Shown: piece after piece, positions 33,680-37,559 of the stretch
How positions within the stretch are numbered: position 1 is the first letter of the stretch
How the letters are laid out: every line of letters starts with the position of its first letter
From: Chitinophagales bacterium
GTDB lineage: Bacteria > Bacteroidota > Bacteroidia > Chitinophagales > JADIYW01
Reading direction: 5' to 3'
DNA: 37,559 nucleotides
NCBI GenBank assembly: GCA_017984135.1
Contig: JAGNZZ010000004.1
Span: forward strand, 1-37,559
Notes under the pieces: model-generated
What the model was told of the DNA's origin: nothing
Databases searched by the model: none
Seen by the model: only the letters and a program-made list of their open reading frames with translations
Made by a program: the position numbers and the translations under genes

Positions 33680-34725
33680 GAAGAATAACTTCTCCAACTC
33701 TTTTAGCATTATATACAAGCATGGCAGTAGCAATTTTTTCTACTGCCATCTTTTTGTGTGTCAATTTAATATTTGACTTCAAAATACTGTTTTTATATTA
33801 TTGCATTTCGTTATTTATCATCTTTATCATTTCTTTCTTTTTGTTTCGATTTGTGATGTTGCGTTTTGTGTACAGCAAAATTAAAATCATTTACAAAACA
33901 ATTGGTCGTCCATTAAAATTCCAAACGGATATACAAGAAAGAAGTAGCAGTAATTTAATTAAAACCGTAGAACGTGATGTGGCTGAATGGGCAATAAACA
34001 AAAACAAACAAATACGTGATTTAAGAAAATTAGAACAATATCGAAAAGACTTTGTCGGCAATGTTTCACACGAATTAAAAACGCCCATTTTTAACGCTCA
34101 AGGTTATATTGAGACAATTTTAGATAGTGATTTAGACGATCCGAAATTTATTAAATCCTATTTAGAAAAAGCCAACAGTAATATTGAGCGTTTAGAAACC
34201 ATTGTTACCGATTTATTGGAAATATCTAAGTTTGAAAGTGGAAGAATTGAACTCCAAAAAGAAGCATTTGATTTAGTAAAACTCATTAAAAAAGTATTCT
34301 TTCAATACCAACATCTTACCCAACAAAATAAAACACAATTAAAAATTCATAGTGAGGAAAATGAAGTATTTGTATTTGCAGATACAAAACGTATCACTCA
34401 AGTATTGGAAAATTTAATTTCAAATTCTATAAAATATGGTAGAGAAAATGGGCATACTGACATCTATATTCACGATTTAGATGAGCAATTTTTAATTGAA
34501 ATTATTGACGATGGACCTGGAATTGCCGCCGAACATTTACCTCGATTATTTGAACGTTTTTTTCGTGCAGATAAAAGCAGAAACCGTAAAATAAATGGCA
34601 CTGGATTAGGTTTATCTATTGTAAAAAATATTATTGACGCACACGAGCAAACCATAAATGTCAGTAGCGAATTAGAAAAAGGCACTACGTTTAGTTTTAC
34701 TTTGCAGAAATATATTCCAGATTAA
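33676..34725 (+). CDS. Sensor histidine kinase, PhoR-like
   Basis: 349 residues. Two adjacent N-terminal membrane helices (about 10-31 and 37-60) leave almost no periplasmic loop, so it may sense within the membrane or through a partner. A linker leads to the HisKA domain with His132 in NVSHELKTPIFNAQGY. The ATPase domain has the N box NLISNSIKYG, G1 IIDDGPGIA and G2 GTGLGLSIVKNI. It should phosphorylate the response regulator encoded immediately upstream. There is no PAS domain of usual length. Confidence 0.95.
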   Translation: MRRITSPTLLALYTSMAVAIFSTAIFLCVNLIFDFKILFLYYCISLFIIFIISFFLFRFVMLRFVYSKIKIIYKTIGRPLKFQTDIQERSSSNLIKTVERDVAEWAINKNKQIRDLRKLEQYRKDFVGNVSHELKTPIFNAQGYIETILDSDLDDPKFIKSYLEKANSNIERLETIVTDLLEISKFESGRIELQKEAFDLVKLIKKVFFQYQHLTQQNKTQLKIHSEENEVFVFADTKRITQVLENLISNSIKYGRENGHTDIYIHDLDEQFLIEIIDDGPGIAAEHLPRLFERFFRADKSRNRKINGTGLGLSIVKNIIDAHEQTINVSSELEKGTTFSFTLQKYIPD

Positions 34726-34734
34726 TAACTTAGA

Positions 34735-36045
34735 CTAATACTGACAATACTTCATCACCTTTGTTCTAAAAATTATTTTCCCGTTTTCGTTTCGAATTAG
34801 AAGAATATTTATTCCGGTTGAAAAATCTGCCTGGTTTAAATAAATAATATTTTGAATAGTTGCTTCATTTATTTTTTTTTGTGAAATAGTTTGTCCCAAT
34901 TCATTCACCACTTCCAGTTGTAGCCTTTCGTAGATTGTTTGTTTACAATTTAATTTAGGCTGCAATGCACACGTAATTGGATTGGGTGTCAGTGAAAAAT
35001 AGTCATTGCCAATTTCGGCACTATCCTCTTTACACCAATAAAAAGTTTCAAAATTTCTGCAATTGTATAAAGCTTCTGAAGTAATAGAATCCGACGCAAT
35101 ATGCGTAGCAAAATGAAAGGAGCCATTGTTTATTTCCTGAATAAATGCCACCGATTTCTGTAAAATATAATCTATGGCCGATGCATCGCCTCCTTGTGGC
35201 GCAAGCACTGAATTGAAACCATGATTAAAACCGCAGAATACATGTAAGTCATACGGAACTGCATATTGCTCTAAAGTTTTGGTAAAAATTCCAGGCCCAA
35301 AGGAACGTGCGGTATGGCTACAATTGCCTAACCAACCATTAAAAAAATCGACTGCGCCATCACACGTATTATTAAACAACAACAATGGATATGAACGAAT
35401 AATTTTGGGTTGAGCTTCATAAAAACCACCCACTACACTAATGATTCCGGCTACATCGGTCGTGTTTGTCATGGTATTACTTTGAAAATCCAAACTACCT
35501 AAGCGAGCTAAACGTTCCGGTTCAACGGTAGAATCGTTTATATACAAGGAATGCATTGCCAAAAATCCGCCGGAACTAATTCCGAATAAAAATATTTTAT
35601 TTGAATCAATGCCTAACGTATTGGCATTGGCCTTGCAATAGCGAATGAGCGCACGACAATCTTGAAAGGCACGATGTGCAGCATCTTTAAATTTAGTAGG
35701 TGTAGCACTTTCACACAATCCTTTTGTTTCCGATTCATACCAACCTTGCCTAAAATCAGGAAGGATCGTGCTGATATTTTTTGCATTAAATTTATCGGAA
35801 AATACTTTTAGTTGCGCCATATTTTTATCGCCGGAAGCATATCCTCCACCATGATAAATAATTACAACAGGTAATTTTGTAGCAAATAAATTGGGCTTGT
35901 AAATATCGGCTTGCAAATTAATATTTTGCTCGTTATACGCCTTGTTATTTCCATAAGTAAAGGTTGTTTTAATACCGGCAAATGCAATAAAAAAATTGCC
36001 ATAAATAGCCAGCAAAAACAAGACTAAACTTTTTATGTTATGCAT
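34735..36045 (-). CDS. Secreted alpha/beta hydrolase (esterase-like) with T9SS tail
   Basis: 436 residues from the ATG at 36045, chosen because it begins a signal peptide (MHNIKSLVLFLLAIYGNFFI) and overlaps the phosphatase stop by 8 bases; the longer frame overlaps that gene extensively. The hydrolase domain has the oxyanion motif HGGG (65-68) and nucleophile elbow GISSG (Ser157), with Asp in NTCDGAVDFF and His in FCGFNHGFN as likely triad members. The last ~80 residues (SLTPNPI, LQLEVVNELGQTISQ, FSTGINILLIR, KVMKY) look like a type A T9SS sorting domain. This predicts export across the outer membrane. Substrate unknown. Confidence 0.88.
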   Translation of the reverse strand: MHNIKSLVLFLLAIYGNFFIAFAGIKTTFTYGNNKAYNEQNINLQADIYKPNLFATKLPVVIIYHGGGYASGDKNMAQLKVFSDKFNAKNISTILPDFRQGWYESETKGLCESATPTKFKDAAHRAFQDCRALIRYCKANANTLGIDSNKIFLFGISSGGFLAMHSLYINDSTVEPERLARLGSLDFQSNTMTNTTDVAGIISVVGGFYEAQPKIIRSYPLLLFNNTCDGAVDFFNGWLGNCSHTARSFGPGIFTKTLEQYAVPYDLHVFCGFNHGFNSVLAPQGGDASAIDYILQKSVAFIQEINNGSFHFATHIASDSITSEALYNCRNFETFYWCKEDSAEIGNDYFSLTPNPITCALQPKLNCKQTIYERLQLEVVNELGQTISQKKINEATIQNIIYLNQADFSTGINILLIRNENGKIIFRTKVMKYCQY

Positions 36046-36490
36046 ATTTTTCAATGATTTTATCACATGCTTTATCCAACATTTCAAAAACAGTTTGAAA
36101 ACCGCTATCGTCAAAATATGGATCGGGCACACTTCTGTTTTCATTTGGATAGAGTTCATTTAAAATCAGTTTTACTTTATTTTCTTCAGTTTTATCCAAT
36201 GCCCAACTTAGTAAATCTTTATAGTTTGAAATATCCATCGCAAAAATCAAATCAAATTCTTCATAATCGGTACTGCGTACGCTGCGAGCACGTTGGTTGG
36301 AAATATCGATTCCAAATTTTGTAGCAATTTGTACCGAACGCTTATCCGGCGCTGTTCCTAAATGCCATTTTCCGGTTCCGGCACTATCAATATACCAGTC
36401 CAACCCATTCTGGGCACATTTATGTTTTAAAATGCCTTCTGCTAAAGGAGAACGGCAAATATTTCCTAAGCAAACCATTAATACTTTCAT
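36038..36490 (-). CDS. Low-molecular-weight protein tyrosine phosphatase
   Basis: 150 residues. The P-loop CX5R is at 7-13 (VCLGNICRSP), with the general acid Asp123 in VPDPYFDD. Segments DSAGTGKWHLG and RARSVRSTDYEEFDLIFAMD fit the family. It removes phosphate from tyrosine. In polysaccharide clusters it pairs with a tyrosine kinase, but none is present here. It overlaps the esterase-like gene by 8 bases, so the two are co-transcribed. A near-consensus -7 box TATCTTTA lies 17 bases before its ATG. Confidence 0.93.
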   Translation of the reverse strand: MKVLMVCLGNICRSPLAEGILKHKCAQNGLDWYIDSAGTGKWHLGTAPDKRSVQIATKFGIDISNQRARSVRSTDYEEFDLIFAMDISNYKDLLSWALDKTEENKVKLILNELYPNENRSVPDPYFDDSGFQTVFEMLDKACDKIIEKYA

Positions 36491-36507
36491 TTCATTATTT
36501 ATGTTTA

Positions 36508-36515
36508 TAAAGATA
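36508..36515 (-). promoter_or_regulatory. Near-consensus -7 box of the phosphatase-esterase operon
   Basis: TATCTTTA on the minus strand differs from TAnnTTTG only at the last base and lies 17 bases before the ATG. It is the same sequence as the box before the MacB-like gene. Confidence 0.4.
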
Positions 36516-36559
36516 AAATCTTTAATAACAAAAATGAATGTTTTATCTTACATCGCAAA

Positions 36560-37393
36560 ATGAAGCAAATTATTTTTGGTATATTTCTTTTAGGCAGTGG
36601 AATGATTGCATCCTGCCAGAAAAATAGTTGGCAACAAACTTCTACCGGAATAAAATACAAGCTTTTCACAAACGATTCAATAAAAGACAAACCTGTTTTT
36701 GGCGATCATATTTGGATGCATCTTCGAAAATATGACCATCATAGAAAAGAGTTGTTCAATACGAAAGTTTTTGAAACTGAAAATGGAGTCAGCTTAGATT
36801 ATAGGAAACCAAACAATCTAAATGATGTCATTTCTTTTTTTTCATATTTAGGAAAAGGCGACTCGATGATAGTAAAGATTCCCACTTATTTAGTGGATAG
36901 TTTAAAGCCTAAAAGCAAGTACTATACCTATCATCTAAATCTGATTGATTTTAAATCTGCTACTATTTATAAATTAGAAAAGGAGCAAAAAATTCAGCAG
37001 CAACAACAAACGGATTCGATTGTCATTTTTGAATTTTTAAAAAATAATCAGTTTACTAATTTCAAATTAGATTCAAATGGTGTTTGGTATATGCGTACAA
37101 AATTTGGGACTGGAAAAAAAATTGAAAAAGGCAATTCTATTTCCATCCACTACAAAGGCTATTTACTATCGAGAGTTGAATTTGATAATTCTTATTTACG
37201 CAATAAACCATTAAACTTCACCATTGGCAAAAATCAAGTGATTGATGGCTTAGACAAAGGCATTTTGCATTTTCATTTTGGCGATAAAGGCACTATCATT
37301 ATTCCAAGCAGCTTGGCTTATGGTGATAGATTAGTTGGGGCAATTCCTGCCAATTCCGTTTTACTATTTGATGTGGAAATATTAGAAGAGTAA
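36560..37393 (+). CDS. FKBP-type peptidyl-prolyl isomerase lipoprotein
   Basis: 277 residues. The signal ends in a lipobox-like IASC (Cys19). The C-terminal ~95 residues are a good FKBP domain: GNSISIHYKGYLL, VEFDNSYLRNKPLNFTIG, VIDGLDKGILHFHFGDKG, and IPSSLAYGDRLVGAIPANS. The N-terminal half (GDHIWMHLRKYD to YHLNLIDF) looks like a second, degenerate FKBP copy. It probably assists folding of periplasmic or outer-membrane proteins. GldI of gliding bacteria is also an FKBP lipoprotein, but is shorter, so orthology is not claimed. Confidence 0.9.
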   Translation: MKQIIFGIFLLGSGMIASCQKNSWQQTSTGIKYKLFTNDSIKDKPVFGDHIWMHLRKYDHHRKELFNTKVFETENGVSLDYRKPNNLNDVISFFSYLGKGDSMIVKIPTYLVDSLKPKSKYYTYHLNLIDFKSATIYKLEKEQKIQQQQQTDSIVIFEFLKNNQFTNFKLDSNGVWYMRTKFGTGKKIEKGNSISIHYKGYLLSRVEFDNSYLRNKPLNFTIGKNQVIDGLDKGILHFHFGDKGTIIIPSSLAYGDRLVGAIPANSVLLFDVEILEE

Positions 37394-37395
37394 AA

Positions 37396-37429
37396 CATGC
37401 TGTTTGGATGTATCCATCCAAACAGCATG
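37396..37429 (-). terminator. Terminator hairpin between the FKBP gene and the RND gene
   Basis: A perfect 15-bp stem (CATGCTGTTTGGATG and its complement) with loop TATC. The minus direction gives TTTTA after it, so it best fits the RND gene; on the plus strand it is followed by A6, making it a weak plus-strand terminator. Confidence 0.8.
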
Positions 37430-37436
37430 AAAAAAT

Positions 37437-37559
37437 CTATTTCTTTCTACTACTAAATTTCTCTTTAATTCTATCTACTACATAATATACACTTGGTACC
37501 ACTACCAATGTTAACAGCAAGGAACTCGTTAATCCACCAATAATTACCCAAGCCATAGA
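37437..37559 (-). CDS. C-terminal fragment, probable RND efflux transporter
   Basis: Only the last 40 residues lie in the window; the rest is beyond its right edge. The sequence has a hydrophobic helix (SMAWVIIGGLTSSLLLTLVV, then VPSVYYVVDRI) followed by a basic tail ending SSRKK. This is the usual end of AcrB/MexB-type RND pumps, where the last helix is followed by a conserved VP-x-x-Y turn. Substrate and subfamily cannot be told from this piece. Confidence 0.75.
   Translation of the reverse strand, partial: SMAWVIIGGLTSSLLLTLVVVPSVYYVVDRIKEKFSSRKK

Noticed and set aside
1..37559. CRISPR array, tRNA/rRNA genes, prophage, restriction or anti-phage system
   Set aside because: No regularly spaced repeats, cloverleaf, integrase, transposase or nuclease/methylase signatures were seen on either strand.

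Overview
This window is AT-rich DNA from a member of the Bacteroidota. The evidence is a gliding-motility lipoprotein GldB, a probable type IX secretion (T9SS) sorting tail on a secreted hydrolase, the Bacteroidota-type order ileS / DksA-like / lspA, Shine-Dalgarno-poor starts, and repeated upstream boxes fitting TAnnTTTG, the -7 element of the Bacteroidota housekeeping sigma factor. I cannot name a genus; a Chitinophagia- or Saprospiria-like lineage would fit but is only a guess. There is no rRNA, tRNA, CRISPR array, prophage or intact insertion sequence.

Layout. 1-2.3 kb: the end of a cysteine-rich hydrophobic protein, a lone MacB/FtsX-type permease and a small conserved-looking protein. 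2.4-4.1 kb (minus): rpsF-rpsR-rplI and rpiB. 4.3-7.5 kb: a lone OppC-like permease, psd, and convergent recA. 7.9-11.0 kb: a polyprenyl glycosylphosphotransferase overlapping a Wzi/RemB-like outer-membrane protein (surface polysaccharide). 11.2-16.3 kb: ileS, a lysine-rich DksA/TraR-like protein and lspA. 16.3-18.4 kb: a secreted protein, an alkyltransferase-like protein and about 830 bp of apparently decayed DNA. 18.4-24.1 kb: dnaN, a glycosyltransferase, two proteins of unknown function and nadE. 24.2-27.6 kb: gldB, a PhnP-like metallo-hydrolase, a small conserved-looking protein, an Rrf2 regulator and a DUF2461 protein. 27.7-30.7 kb: serA, adk, obgE. 30.9-32.8 kb: galE and rfbA (nucleotide sugars). 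33.0-34.7 kb: a PhoB/PhoR-like two-component pair. 34.7-37.6 kb: a secreted esterase-like protein coupled to a low-molecular-weight phosphatase, an FKBP lipoprotein, and the C-terminal end of what is probably an RND transporter.

Most of this is ordinary chromosomal core. The signals most worth following are in expression control. rpsR is the only gene here with a strong Shine-Dalgarno directly before its start; this matters because Bacteroidota ribosomes normally hide the anti-SD in a pocket that includes bS18 and bS6, the products of this operon. The rpsF leader carries two similar small hairpins. Several promoter boxes lie so close to the ATG that leaderless mRNAs are predicted (rpiB, the MacB-like gene, serA, obgE). 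Protein-level oddities are the six-cysteine hydrophobic tail at the left edge, the roughly 210-residue Lys/Ala/Pro extension on the DksA-like protein, and the alkyltransferase-like protein with Ala in place of the catalytic Cys. I do not see a complete new multi-gene system.
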